From Micromonospora sp. MH99 (GTDB lineage Bacteria > Actinomycetota > Actinomycetes > Mycobacteriales > Micromonosporaceae): a stretch of 64,000 nucleotides of DNA. The DNA lies in assembly GCF_021442385.1 (NCBI RefSeq), contig NZ_MUZA01000018.1, positions 39,545-103,544 on the forward strand. The letters run 5' to 3'. Shown here piece after piece: positions 16,437 to 24,536 of the stretch. The notes beneath the pieces were generated by a model. That model saw nothing but the letters and a program-made list of their open reading frames with translations. It was not told the DNA's origin and searched no databases. The translations under genes and the position numbers were made by a program. The first letter of the stretch is position 1, and every line of letters begins with the position of its first letter.

Positions 16437-17327
16437 TCACGCCGGGGTTATCGTCCAATTTCCGTCGGCAGTCACCTGAACTAACGCCGGCGCTTCCAGC
16501 GGCCGCCTACCCGAATAACCGCCGATCTCGTTAATGAGGAGGCCGCCCTCTCCGGATTCCAGGTTGTAGGCCTCAACGATGAAATTACCATCTCCCTTCG
16601 AATGGGTGACCTTTGCCGTGTCGGCGTTACCGCCCAGTACGATCACGTCGTCGCCGCGCCCTGACGCCTTTCCGCTGGCGGCCTTTGACGCGATCTGGTC
16701 AACGCTGCCCACCGTCAGCGTCCATTTGCCGTTAGTCTCCACCTCGAACTCAGTGGTCATTGAGTCCTCTTCGAGGTTGATCCACCGCTTGCCCGTATAG
16801 GCACCGATCGCGTTTACGAGCAATCCGTCCGGGCCGTCCGACTTGACGATGGTGTTGCTCGTACACCGTGGGCAGGAAAATTTGACGACGGCCAGATCGC
16901 TAAGGTTGCCGACCTTAACCACATCATCGCCTCGCCCGGTGTACACCTTCGGCTTCGGCGCGGCCGTTTTCGGCGGTGCGGCTGCCGCGGTGGGCGCGGG
17001 GGCCGCCGGGGTGGGGGACGGGCTCACACTGACCGTCGGCGTTGCGATCGAGGCGATTGGGTTACCGGATTCACCATTTCTCGGCGTCGCGCTGGCAGCC
17101 CCGCCTGCGGTGTTTCCACTGTCGCCCGCAGTAAGCGCCCCGACAACGCCGGCACCACAGCAGAGCACGAGAACGAGGGCGACACCCCCGAGCAGCCATA
17201 GGAGGGGCTTCTTCTTCCTCGCTGCAGCGACAGCTGGCCCGAGGGGCACTGCGGCGGATGGCGACGAGGAGGGCTGATAGGGCTGCTGGGGTGCGGTGCC
17301 GTCGGGCCCGGGCTGCGGGTATGTCAA
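16437..17327 (-). CDS. single-pass membrane protein with duplicated exported domain
   Basis: 296 residues from a TTG with GGGGGA upstream. A Pro/Gln-rich cytoplasmic tail with KKK is followed by one transmembrane helix (about 41-66), an Ala/Pro/Thr-rich linker (67-128) and two homologous copies of a 75-residue domain (131-207 and 223-296). Each copy starts GRGDDV, contains GLLxNxIGxYxGxR and ends with W-T-(L/I)-T. Only copy 1 has a CPRC pair (C152/C155). The domain is probably a beta-sandwich displayed outside the cell. Base composition is visibly less GC-rich than the neighbours, with many ATA, AAT and TTA-like triplets, suggesting acquisition. Not recognised further. Confidence 0.65.
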   Translation of the reverse strand: MTYPQPGPDGTAPQQPYQPSSSPSAAVPLGPAVAAARKKKPLLWLLGGVALVLVLCCGAGVVGALTAGDSGNTAGGAASATPRNGESGNPIASIATPTVSVSPSPTPAAPAPTAAAAPPKTAAPKPKVYTGRGDDVVKVGNLSDLAVVKFSCPRCTSNTIVKSDGPDGLLVNAIGAYTGKRWINLEEDSMTTEFEVETNGKWTLTVGSVDQIASKAASGKASGRGDDVIVLGGNADTAKVTHSKGDGNFIVEAYNLESGEGGLLINEIGGYSGRRPLEAPALVQVTADGNWTITPA

Positions 17328-17668
17328 GGTCGTCCCCCTGAGTGGATAGCTGGTCCAGCGATCGTTGTCGCCTCACCAACGGCTCCCAACAGGTGTGTCG
17401 GATTGGTGACCGACAGTCTGCCCGGACGTGTCCGAATACACGGCCATCCGACTATTTGCATTCCACCGGAGCGGTGACCATCGTCGCCACCACGGCCGCC
17501 CCAACAGCCAGTCGACGAAACTGCTATGACAAACGGATAGAGAAGACCGACAAGGGCGGCGGTAAAGATGAAAGGACGGCACGATCAATCGTGGCGTCGC
17601 AACCAGCAGCAAAGCGTGAATGGGAAATGACCGCACTCGGCGAGCCGTCCTCGCATAACCGAGACTGG
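17328..17668. other. intergenic region without a recognisable gene
   Basis: A 341-base stretch, less GC-rich than its surroundings, between two minus-strand genes. Open frames crossing it are continuations of frames inside the neighbouring genes and look non-coding. It presumably holds the promoter of the duplicated-domain protein near 17330-17400 and the end of the FUSC transcript. I see no strong hairpin or repeat. Confidence 0.5.
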
Positions 17669-19900
17669 TCACGGTGGCCCACGGCGGTGTGCCGGGTCGC
17701 CGGCTCGCGGGTGGATCCGGATGAGGCTGTCGGCGAGGCCGGCCAGCCATCGGTCGACCTCCACCAGGTGCCGCACCGCCGAGGCGTCGGCCGTGCCGAG
17801 CAGCGGACGGACCCGGTCCACCTCGTCGACACAGTCGCCCGGGGTCGGCACCGGACCCGCGGCCCGGCCCTGCGCCACCTCGCCGGCCAGTTCGTCGTAC
17901 GCCGACCGCAGGTGCCCGGCCGCGTCCCGCAGCAGCACCGCCGCCGCCGGCCAGCCGGCGAGGCAGCCGGGCGGGTTGCGGCGCAGCAGCGACTCGGCGC
18001 CGGGCACCACGTGCTGACCGGCGCCCAGAGCGGCGTCCCAGTCCACGCGTGCGCGCCGCGGGTCGTGGCGCTCCGAGTGGTACTGGCAGTAGGACGAGTC
18101 GACCAGAACCATCCGCTGGCGGACCCGATCGAGGTCGTCCTCGGGCGGTGGCGCGTCGCCGAGCACCGCCTCCACGGTCCGCTCGACCGCGTCCCCGCTG
18201 GCCGTCAGGTAACGCGCGGCGTTGTGGCGCAGGTCGTGGCTCGCGCCGCGCGGCCACATGGCCACCCCGGCGAGCACACCGATCACCGCGCCGAGCCCGA
18301 CGTCGACCAGCCGCGCCTCGGCGAGCCGCCAGCCCTCGGGGCTGAGCTGGCTGAACACGACCGTCAGCAGCAGGGTGAACAGCGCCTGCTGCCACACCGG
18401 GCCCAACAGGCGACCGACACCGAACGCCAGCAGCAGCGTGACCGGCAGCACGACGGCGTACACGATGGGCTGCTCGATGAGCAGCACCAGCAGGCCGCTG
18501 ACGACGACGCCCGCGATCGTGCCGAACACGGCGGGCCGCAGGGCGGTGCGGGTGTCGGCGGCCGAGGTCCGCAGGACCGTGAGAGTTGCCAGGAGCACCC
18601 AGAAACCGTGGTTGAGCTGCAACACCCCGGCGGCCACCCGGGCGACCGACAGCGCCACGGCCAGTCGCAGCGCGCTGTGCAGGTGGGCCGAGCGGGGGGC
18701 CAGGTGGGAGCGGAACTGCCACCAGTACAGCGTCCACGGGCTGTGTCGCGCGTACTCGAAGAGCTTGGGGTACGCCTCGCCCCCGGCGGGCCGGGCTCCG
18801 ACGGCGACCCGGGCACCGACGGCGAAGACCCGCACGTGGTCGGCGAGGGCCAGCGCCGTCGCGTCCCGGCACATCCGGGGTACGTCCGGCGCGTCGGCGC
18901 CACCGCCTCGTCCGACCGGGTACGCGGCCTCGGCCGCGCGGATCGCGACGTCCAGGCCGGTGAGGTCGACCGGCGGCGCACCCGGTGACAGGCTCCGGCC
19001 GGCGGCCCGGATCGTGTCGGCGCACGTGCGCAGCAGCCGCGCCGCCGCCAGTTCCCCGATCGGCTCCGGCGGGGCGTCCCCCGCGAGCCGGTCCGCCTCG
19101 ACGAGCACCTCCCGCAGCGCGGTCGCCGAGATCCGCAGCGCCCGGTCCTGGGCGCCCGCCGCGGTCGGCGCCCGCTCCGGCGGGTTGCGGCCCAGACCGA
19201 GCGGGGCCACCAGGTCGTACGCCCGTGCACGCCGGCGGTCCCGACCACCGGGACCGGCGTGCGGGTCGGTCAGCGCGTCGGCGGCGTCGTCGAGGAACGC
19301 CCCGACACCGTCGGCCGCCCGGGTGAGCATCTGCCGGAAGGTGACCGGCACCGGATCGGGCCAGAGCAGCACCTCGGCCGCGGCGAGCAGCAGGACCGCG
19401 AGCGTGACCCCGCCCAGGCGCTGCGGCAGGGTGTCCGGTTGGTACGGCGGAAAGGACGCCAGGATGTAGAAGAGCTGGAACGCGCTGGCCAGACCCACCA
19501 GGCGCGGATTACCGACCCCCGCGAACGCCACGACGAACCCGATGACAAGCATCCCGCCGGCCGCCGCCCACGTGCTCCACGCCAGCAGCGTGCCGGCCGC
19601 GATCAGCGCCCAGACCGCCGGCAGCGACATGACGAGGATCCGCGCCCGCTGCGGCGCCGGACCGGGCAACTGCGCGAACGACCCGGCGGCGATCGTGCCG
19701 AACAGCCCGTACGTGGCGAGCACCGGGCTGCCCGCCCCGTACCGGCAGGCGTAGAAGACGACTGACGCGATGAGCGTCAGGCGCACCGCGCGCCGCAGGA
19801 CGGCGTCGCCCGGGTCACGGCGGCGCAGCCGGCCAAGGAGGCTGGTTGCGAGCACGCCTGCTCCCCCGGTTCGTCGCGGCACCCCTTCCCGGCCCACCAT
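17669..19900 (-). CDS. FUSC family integral membrane protein
   Basis: 743 residues. Two blocks of hydrophobic helices (about residues 38-165 and 405-530) flank and follow soluble segments, the layout of the fusaric acid resistance/aromatic acid exporter family. The second block contains the conserved stretch with LNHGFWVLLATLTVLR and a later VGLGAVIGVLAG. Family members export aromatic acids or act as membrane conduits, often together with partner proteins not seen here. It ends with a long soluble tail. Monocistronic as far as visible. Confidence 0.82.
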   Translation of the reverse strand: MVGREGVPRRTGGAGVLATSLLGRLRRRDPGDAVLRRAVRLTLIASVVFYACRYGAGSPVLATYGLFGTIAAGSFAQLPGPAPQRARILVMSLPAVWALIAAGTLLAWSTWAAAGGMLVIGFVVAFAGVGNPRLVGLASAFQLFYILASFPPYQPDTLPQRLGGVTLAVLLLAAAEVLLWPDPVPVTFRQMLTRAADGVGAFLDDAADALTDPHAGPGGRDRRRARAYDLVAPLGLGRNPPERAPTAAGAQDRALRISATALREVLVEADRLAGDAPPEPIGELAAARLLRTCADTIRAAGRSLSPGAPPVDLTGLDVAIRAAEAAYPVGRGGGADAPDVPRMCRDATALALADHVRVFAVGARVAVGARPAGGEAYPKLFEYARHSPWTLYWWQFRSHLAPRSAHLHSALRLAVALSVARVAAGVLQLNHGFWVLLATLTVLRTSAADTRTALRPAVFGTIAGVVVSGLLVLLIEQPIVYAVVLPVTLLLAFGVGRLLGPVWQQALFTLLLTVVFSQLSPEGWRLAEARLVDVGLGAVIGVLAGVAMWPRGASHDLRHNAARYLTASGDAVERTVEAVLGDAPPPEDDLDRVRQRMVLVDSSYCQYHSERHDPRRARVDWDAALGAGQHVVPGAESLLRRNPPGCLAGWPAAAVLLRDAAGHLRSAYDELAGEVAQGRAAGPVPTPGDCVDEVDRVRPLLGTADASAVRHLVEVDRWLAGLADSLIRIHPRAGDPAHRRGPP

Positions 19901-19973
19901 TGTTCTCCGGGCCGCCCGGGGGCGGCGCGTTTCGCGACTTCATCACCGGAGAGAGGGCCACCGGCCGACAGCG

Positions 19974-21800
19974 CTACACGGTGGTGCGTCGCCACTGCTG
20001 GCTGGCGCCGGTGCCGCAGGTCCACTGCACGGCCTGCGCACCGTCCGCCGTGGCGGCGTTCAGCACGTCGAGGCACTTCCCGCTGTGGCGGGCCACGAGC
20101 CTGACGTAGCCGGTTCCGAGGTCCTCGACGCGCCACTGCTGGTTGGTGCCGCCGTTGCAGGTCCACTGGATCACGCGGACGCCGTCGGCTGTCGCACCCG
20201 CGCCGCCGTACACGTCGAGACACTTACCGCTGCTGACGCTTGTCACCGTCGCGTAGCCGCCGCCGGCGTCGGAGAACCGCCACCGCTGGTTGGCCTGCCC
20301 GTTCGCGCCCCACTGGACGACGTTCGCGCCGTCGGCGGTGGACGCGTTGAAGACGTCCAGGAGCTTGCCGCTGTGCCGCGCGGCCACCGTGTAGGTGGTC
20401 GGCGTGGGGGCGGTGGTCAGCGGCGCCACGCGGTACAGGCCGCTGCCGTGGGCGGGGATGGAGCGGGTGAGGGTGCCGGTGACGGTGCCGAGACCGGCGC
20501 CGGTCCACAGGTCGGTGACGGTGGCCGAGCCGATGCCCAGATCGGCCAGGTTCACGGAGACGTTGGCGGTCGCGCTCTCGCGGTTGAACAGCGCCACGTA
20601 CCGGTGGTCGGTGCCGGGAACGTCGGCGGTCCAGACCTGCCGGGTGCCGCCGACGAGCTGCCGGTTGTTGGCGCTGTTCTGGTCGACGGCGAGCACCGCC
20701 GCGTTGGTCATCAACGCCAGCTCGGCGGCGCGGTTCTCGACCAGGTTGCCGCCCCACATCAGCGGCGCCCGGTTGATCGCCCACAGGGTCATCAGCGTGC
20801 GCTGCTCGTCGGCGGTGAGCCCGGAGTAGCGGGGTGCGCCGACCGGGCCGTACTTCGACAGCCGCCCGATCGGGATCATGTCCGGGTCGGGCCAGGCGCC
20901 TGTCGTCCGGTACGGCGTCCAGTTGCGCAGCTGGTCGAACAGCGCGTCGAGCGACGACCAGTTGTCCCACAGGTCGTTGACGATGCGCCACATGTGCGCG
21001 TTGTCCCGGACATGGCCCCCACTGGCCAGCGGTGTCGCGCCGGGCGAGAGGCTCAGCACCATCGGTCGTCCGCTGTGCTGGATCGCCGTCCGGTAGCCCT
21101 CGACCTCGGCCTGCCGGTACGTCGGGGCCGCGATGTCGTCCACCTTCACGTAGTCGACACCCCAGCTGGCCAGGAGCTGAAAGACCGAGTCGAGGTACGC
21201 CTGCGCGCAGGCGTTGGACATGTTCAGACCCCACATCAGGTTGAGCCAGGCCGCGGTGGTGCTGTTGTTGATCTGGTTGGCGCGGCAGGTGGTGCCGAGG
21301 ATCGGCACGTTGTCCGCGACCGCCTGCCGCGGGATGCCGCGCATCAGATGGACGCCGAACTTCAGTCCCTGGTCGTGCACGTAGTCGGCGAGCGGCTTGA
21401 ACCCGTTGCCGCCCGCCGCCGAGGGGAACCGGGTGGTGTCCGGCAGCAGCCGTCCGTTGGCGTCCATCCGCAGCCGGGGATTGAGGTTGGAGTCCTGGTT
21501 GGGGCTGTTGTTGTGCTGCCCCGGGTAGTACCAGGCCCAGTCGATGACGACGTACTGCCAGCCGTGCTGGCGCAGGTTGTCGCGCATGTAGTCGGCGTTG
21601 GCCCGGACGTCCGCCTCGGTGACGCTCCAGTTGAACGAGTCGTAGCTGTTCCAACCCATCGGCGGGGTGTTCGCCGTGCCGTTGTCCCACGCCACGGCGG
21701 GCTTCGGAGAGATGACGGTGAGGCCGACGGCGAGGAGCACGACCAGGACCGTGAGCCCGGCCATCCGCCAAGTGGTGGAACGCGCGAGGACGAGCGTCAT
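19974..21800 (-). CDS. secreted GH27 alpha-galactosidase-like enzyme with ricin-type (CBM13) domain
   Basis: 608 residues from an ATG with GGGAGG upstream. An N-terminal signal or anchor helix (about 12-32) is followed by a GH27 catalytic domain from about residue 39 (PPMGWNSYD). The nucleophile is D221 (YVKVDD) and the acid/base candidate D276 (WRIVNDLWD). A beta-sandwich follows, then three Q-x-W repeats (QRW, QQW, QQW) of a beta-trefoil sugar-binding domain (about 470-608). It would release terminal galactose (or arabinopyranose) from plant polysaccharides outside the cell. A LacI-type operator lies just upstream. Confidence 0.92.
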   Translation of the reverse strand: MTLVLARSTTWRMAGLTVLVVLLAVGLTVISPKPAVAWDNGTANTPPMGWNSYDSFNWSVTEADVRANADYMRDNLRQHGWQYVVIDWAWYYPGQHNNSPNQDSNLNPRLRMDANGRLLPDTTRFPSAAGGNGFKPLADYVHDQGLKFGVHLMRGIPRQAVADNVPILGTTCRANQINNSTTAAWLNLMWGLNMSNACAQAYLDSVFQLLASWGVDYVKVDDIAAPTYRQAEVEGYRTAIQHSGRPMVLSLSPGATPLASGGHVRDNAHMWRIVNDLWDNWSSLDALFDQLRNWTPYRTTGAWPDPDMIPIGRLSKYGPVGAPRYSGLTADEQRTLMTLWAINRAPLMWGGNLVENRAAELALMTNAAVLAVDQNSANNRQLVGGTRQVWTADVPGTDHRYVALFNRESATANVSVNLADLGIGSATVTDLWTGAGLGTVTGTLTRSIPAHGSGLYRVAPLTTAPTPTTYTVAARHSGKLLDVFNASTADGANVVQWGANGQANQRWRFSDAGGGYATVTSVSSGKCLDVYGGAGATADGVRVIQWTCNGGTNQQWRVEDLGTGYVRLVARHSGKCLDVLNAATADGAQAVQWTCGTGASQQWRRTTV

Positions 21801-21832
21801 CGGACCTCCCGACAAACAGTGGTGGTTGTCGA

Positions 21833-21846
21833 TGTTAACGCTCACA
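21833..21846. promoter_or_regulatory. LacI-family-type operator upstream of the GH27 gene
   Basis: TGTTAACGCTCACA has the TGT...CG...ACA dyad typical of LacI-family operators controlling sugar genes in actinobacteria, 32 bases upstream of the start. No LacI gene is in the window, so the regulator would act from elsewhere. Confidence 0.6.
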
Positions 21847-21956
21847 CATTACCTGTCAAGCCCACCGGAACACCTGACGGCCTTGACCGGCGCAACCGCA
21901 ACCGATCCCGACGGGTCGCCGATCCGATCCAGGCATGCCGATGGTACGTATGGCGC

Positions 21957-22379
21957 GTGACCTACTTCGCGGACCTGACGCCGTACACGTACCTGGAGCG
22001 ACACGAGGACGAGCCAGGGGCAGCCGACGAGCCGTGGCCAGACCTGCCGCGGCTCAACGTCGGTTGGCTGGATGCCGCGCATCCGTACCCGACCGGCGCC
22101 GCCCCGGACTGGTTGATGCCCGCCCTGACGGCACTGGCCAAGGCGCGGGTCCGCCAGACACGCGGGTACCACTACTGCGAAATCTGCATCCGGGACCTGG
22201 GCGAGGACGCCAGGGAAGCCATCCGGCAGGGCGTGATCGCCCGCGAGAGCGCCGAATTCGAGGTACGGGGCGACGGCGTCGTGTACGCCGCACCCCAGCT
22301 CCTGCTCCACTACGTCGCCGCCCACGAATACCTGCCACCAGCCGAGTTCTGCACGGCGGCCCTGGGAGCAACGAGCTGA
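21957..22379 (+). CDS. hypothetical protein (140 residues) with CxxC
   Basis: Starts at a GTG six bases after TACGTA, a -10-like element, so the message is probably leaderless. The product begins MTYFADLTPYTYLE, has a YHYCEICIRD segment (a possible metal-binding or redox pair at about residues 77-80) and ends with LLLHYVAAHEYLPPAEF. It looks like a conserved soluble actinobacterial protein; no function known to me. Part of an antisense frame (22054-22566) overlaps it. Confidence 0.7.
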   Translation: MTYFADLTPYTYLERHEDEPGAADEPWPDLPRLNVGWLDAAHPYPTGAAPDWLMPALTALAKARVRQTRGYHYCEICIRDLGEDAREAIRQGVIARESAEFEVRGDGVVYAAPQLLLHYVAAHEYLPPAEFCTAALGATS

Positions 22380-22566
22380 CGCGCAACGACGCGTCACACG
22401 AGGCGTCGGATGCGGACCTTCGGGCGCTCGTTCGCAGGTGGCCCTGCTTGTGCTGGCGGACCTGCTCATCCCAGACCGCCTGGTCGTAGCCGGGATCGGG
22501 CGGGATCCACCTGTGCGACCCGTCGCTGTAGTGGTACTTCTCGTCTCCGGGCCGAAGGATGCTCAC
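22054..22566 (-). CDS. small hypothetical protein, third of a coupled trio (C-terminus uncertain)
   Basis: The GTG start overlaps the previous stop as GTGA. The first ~48 residues look like a real protein (SILRPGDEKYHYSDGSHRWI, then PPDPGY...QAVWDEQVRQH), rich in aromatic and charged residues. After about residue 60 the sequence becomes Arg/Gly/Pro-rich and is antisense to the 21957-22379 gene, so the natural stop has probably been lost or the real product is shorter. Nearby out-of-frame stops around 22400 fit a small frameshift. Function unknown. Confidence 0.4.
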   Translation of the reverse strand: MSILRPGDEKYHYSDGSHRWIPPDPGYDQAVWDEQVRQHKQGHLRTSARRSASDASCDASLRVSSLLPGPPCRTRLVAGIRGRRRSGAGAGVRRTRRRRPVPRIRRSRGRSRPAGWLPWRPRPGPGCRFRSSGTRVSGGPAPWPVPSGRASTSPGRRRSGTDARHPANRR

Positions 22567-22784
22567 CGCACCCAGCCGAGGAATCGGTGGTGCAGGCGTC
22601 TGGCGGGGACGTCGGCCAGGTGTTGCGTAGCAACGACGAGTTGTACGGCCAGGTAAACGGTCAGGGAAAGGCGACATCCGTCGTACTCGGTCAGCAACTC
22701 CCGCCGCCCCGGCCCGCAGGGCCAGTCGGTGCCACACCACCCGCAGCTCCAGAGTGGTGCGACCGGCTGGTGGACGGTCGTCAC
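22563..22784 (-). CDS. small Cys-rich protein, second of a coupled trio
   Basis: 73 residues from a GTG that overlaps the previous stop (GTGA), and ending in GTGA with the next gene. It carries CGWCGTDWPC at about residues 14-23, a zinc-knuckle-like pattern, then RRELLTEYDG and a helical tail ending HHRFLGWVR. The upstream partner has a matching CRCGTDLPC, so both share a C-x-CGTD-x-PC motif. Function unknown. Confidence 0.6.
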   Translation of the reverse strand: MTTVHQPVAPLWSCGWCGTDWPCGPGRRELLTEYDGCRLSLTVYLAVQLVVATQHLADVPARRLHHRFLGWVR

Positions 22785-22966
22785 GACGTGCCCTGGCTGG
22801 GCCAGTGGTCGCGGTTGATCGGGAGGCGATGACGGCTTCGGCACGGCAGGTCGGTTCCGCAACGGCAGATGCGTCGCCAGTGCCGCCAGGACCAGACGGG
22901 CCGATGCCTGCGGGCCAGGGTCAGGGCGACCGCCGAGAGATATTCGTCGTACGAGACGCGTCGCAC
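22781..22966 (-). CDS. small Cys/Arg-rich protein, first of a coupled trio
   Basis: 61 residues from the GTG at 22964-22966, chosen because GGGGAGG lies seven bases upstream; an ATG six codons earlier has no Shine-Dalgarno. The product reads RRVSYDEYLSAVALTLARRH then W-rich and CRCGTDLPC followed by RHRLPINRDHWP. It is very basic and Trp-rich, suggesting nucleic-acid or zinc binding. It lies downstream of the XRE regulator on the same strand, 151 bases away. Confidence 0.6.
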   Translation of the reverse strand: MRRVSYDEYLSAVALTLARRHRPVWSWRHWRRICRCGTDLPCRSRHRLPINRDHWPSQGTS

Positions 22967-23117
22967 GCGCGCCCTCCCCGTCATCGCGGGGTGGCCAGGC
23001 ACCCCTGAGTTTGAGGGGGACGCGGCGGCCAGGCGAGTCCGCACCGCCCGCCGCATCCCGTGATGGGGACGTTACGGACGGTCGTGGCGTCACATGGGTA
23101 GGGTTCGTACCCCTAGA

Positions 23118-24329
23118 TCAAGAGACGAGGCCGACCTTCAGTGCGAGATCTCGGGCGTCCTTGCGGGTGGCTGGCGGCCCGTTGAGCAGATCCAGGGTGA
23201 TCTGTCGGGCGTAGCCGTTGAAGCGGATCGTCTCCGGAGCGGACTCGTACGCCCGGCGAAGGCTCACCATGGCGGTTTCACCGTCGTCCTTGCCGTAGTG
23301 AGCGCGAGCGACCTCGATGAGGTGTCGCGCGCGGCGTGGCCGCGACGGGATGGCCGCCGCATCATGGCGACGTGCCTGTCGCACCGCTTCGCCGGACTTC
23401 TGCAACTCGACGGCCACGGTGACGGCGTGGGCACCCATGATGACGCGGGAGAACGACGTCTGCGGTTGATAGAAGCCTTGCGGCAGGCGCTGCGCGATGC
23501 GATCGGCTCGGTCCCAGTACCGCCAGGCCCGGCCTTCCTCACCCGCCCTCGCGGCGGTGTAGGCAGCTTCGAAGCGGAGCGCTCCGACGAGGGCGAGGAG
23601 GTTGGTGGTCCCATCCGCCGCGCGCGGCTCCACTGCCGAGAGGACGTCGAGCGTCACCGCCATGGCGGTGTCCCAGTCACCGGCGTCGCGGTGCACCTGA
23701 CACAGGAACCACCCCGCGCAGGCCAACGCCTCAAGATCCCCGGACTCCTGCGCGGCCACCATGGCACGGTCAGCGACCCGCCACAGGATCTCGGCGGCTG
23801 GCTGGTAGGCGAGGAACATCTGCGCCAGCCCGAGCGCCTCGGCCAGGAGCGCCTGGGCGCGTCGACGCTCGGCACCCTCGTACGTCAACGCCGCGCGTTG
23901 GGCGTCCCGAAGCAGGTCGGGCAGGAGGGTGCCCAGCACTGTGCGATGGTCCGACGCCTGATGGCGTGCCCGCCATGCGGCTGCGAGGCGGTCCTTGATG
24001 CGACCCAACGGCTCCGGCACGTCGTCGCTGGAGGACGTGCAGCGGTTCACCGCGTCCCGGACCGAGGCGAGCGCCGGATGCTCCGGCCCGTTCACGACGG
24101 CGGAACGGTTGCTCAACTCCCCGACCAGGGCCGACAGGTCGACCTTGAGGGCACGCGCGATGCGGTCCAGCATGTGTACACGCGGCGGCAGGATGCGGTC
24201 GGTCTCCACCGCCTTCACCCACTCGGCGCTACGCCCAACCAGGCCACCGAGCACGGCACGAGTCTTGCCCGAGCGCTCACGGTAGACCTTCAGCCGCTGA
24301 CCGAAGGTCAACTCCGGCATGGAATCCAT
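23118..24329 (-). CDS. XRE-family regulator with TPR-like C-terminal region
   Basis: 403 residues from an ATG with AAGGAGG six bases upstream. The N-terminal HTH (about 8-68: FGQRLKVYRERSGKTRAVLG, then SAEWVKAVETDR) is followed by about 330 helical residues with repeats like tetratricopeptide motifs. Such proteins act as peptide- or protein-sensing regulators and usually control small neighbouring genes. Three tiny coupled genes follow on the same strand and are the natural candidates. Confidence 0.85.
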   Translation of the reverse strand: MDSMPELTFGQRLKVYRERSGKTRAVLGGLVGRSAEWVKAVETDRILPPRVHMLDRIARALKVDLSALVGELSNRSAVVNGPEHPALASVRDAVNRCTSSSDDVPEPLGRIKDRLAAAWRARHQASDHRTVLGTLLPDLLRDAQRAALTYEGAERRRAQALLAEALGLAQMFLAYQPAAEILWRVADRAMVAAQESGDLEALACAGWFLCQVHRDAGDWDTAMAVTLDVLSAVEPRAADGTTNLLALVGALRFEAAYTAARAGEEGRAWRYWDRADRIAQRLPQGFYQPQTSFSRVIMGAHAVTVAVELQKSGEAVRQARRHDAAAIPSRPRRARHLIEVARAHYGKDDGETAMVSLRRAYESAPETIRFNGYARQITLDLLNGPPATRKDARDLALKVGLVS

Positions 24330-24444
24330 CCCGAACCTCCTTGTGGCGCGGGACGCCGTACCGGCTCATCCGCCGCCACGACCACGTTACCGACCGGCCA
24401 GCCGCCCGGTAACCCGCACACGCGGCGGCCGGCGCCTCTCGGCG

Positions 24445-24523
24445 GTGATCGACACGAGATCAGCGATATCGGGGTGTCCTACGTGCCCGGATACCCCAAT
24501 ATCGCCGATCGCGTGTCGATCAC
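24445..24523. repeat. long imperfect palindrome (35-bp arms, 9-base loop)
   Basis: Arms 24445-24479 and 24489-24523 match at 31 of 35 positions, with some mismatches allowing G-U pairs. It lies 13 bases past the dctA stop and could end that transcript, but it is far longer than a normal terminator. It contains no gene. Similar long palindromes with unrelated sequence occur at 28307, 38075, 57526 and 61054. Confidence 0.85.
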
Positions 24524-24536
24524 GCCCGTGACCGGG

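Noticed and set aside
16252..16458. A 68-codon minus-strand frame between the aminotransferase and duplicated-domain genes
   Set aside because: No ribosome binding site, no protein-like pattern, and it overlaps the end of the neighbouring gene.
23099..23115. Small inverted repeat TAGGG...CCCTA after the XRE gene
   Set aside because: Arms of four to five bases are too short to call a terminator or operator with confidence.
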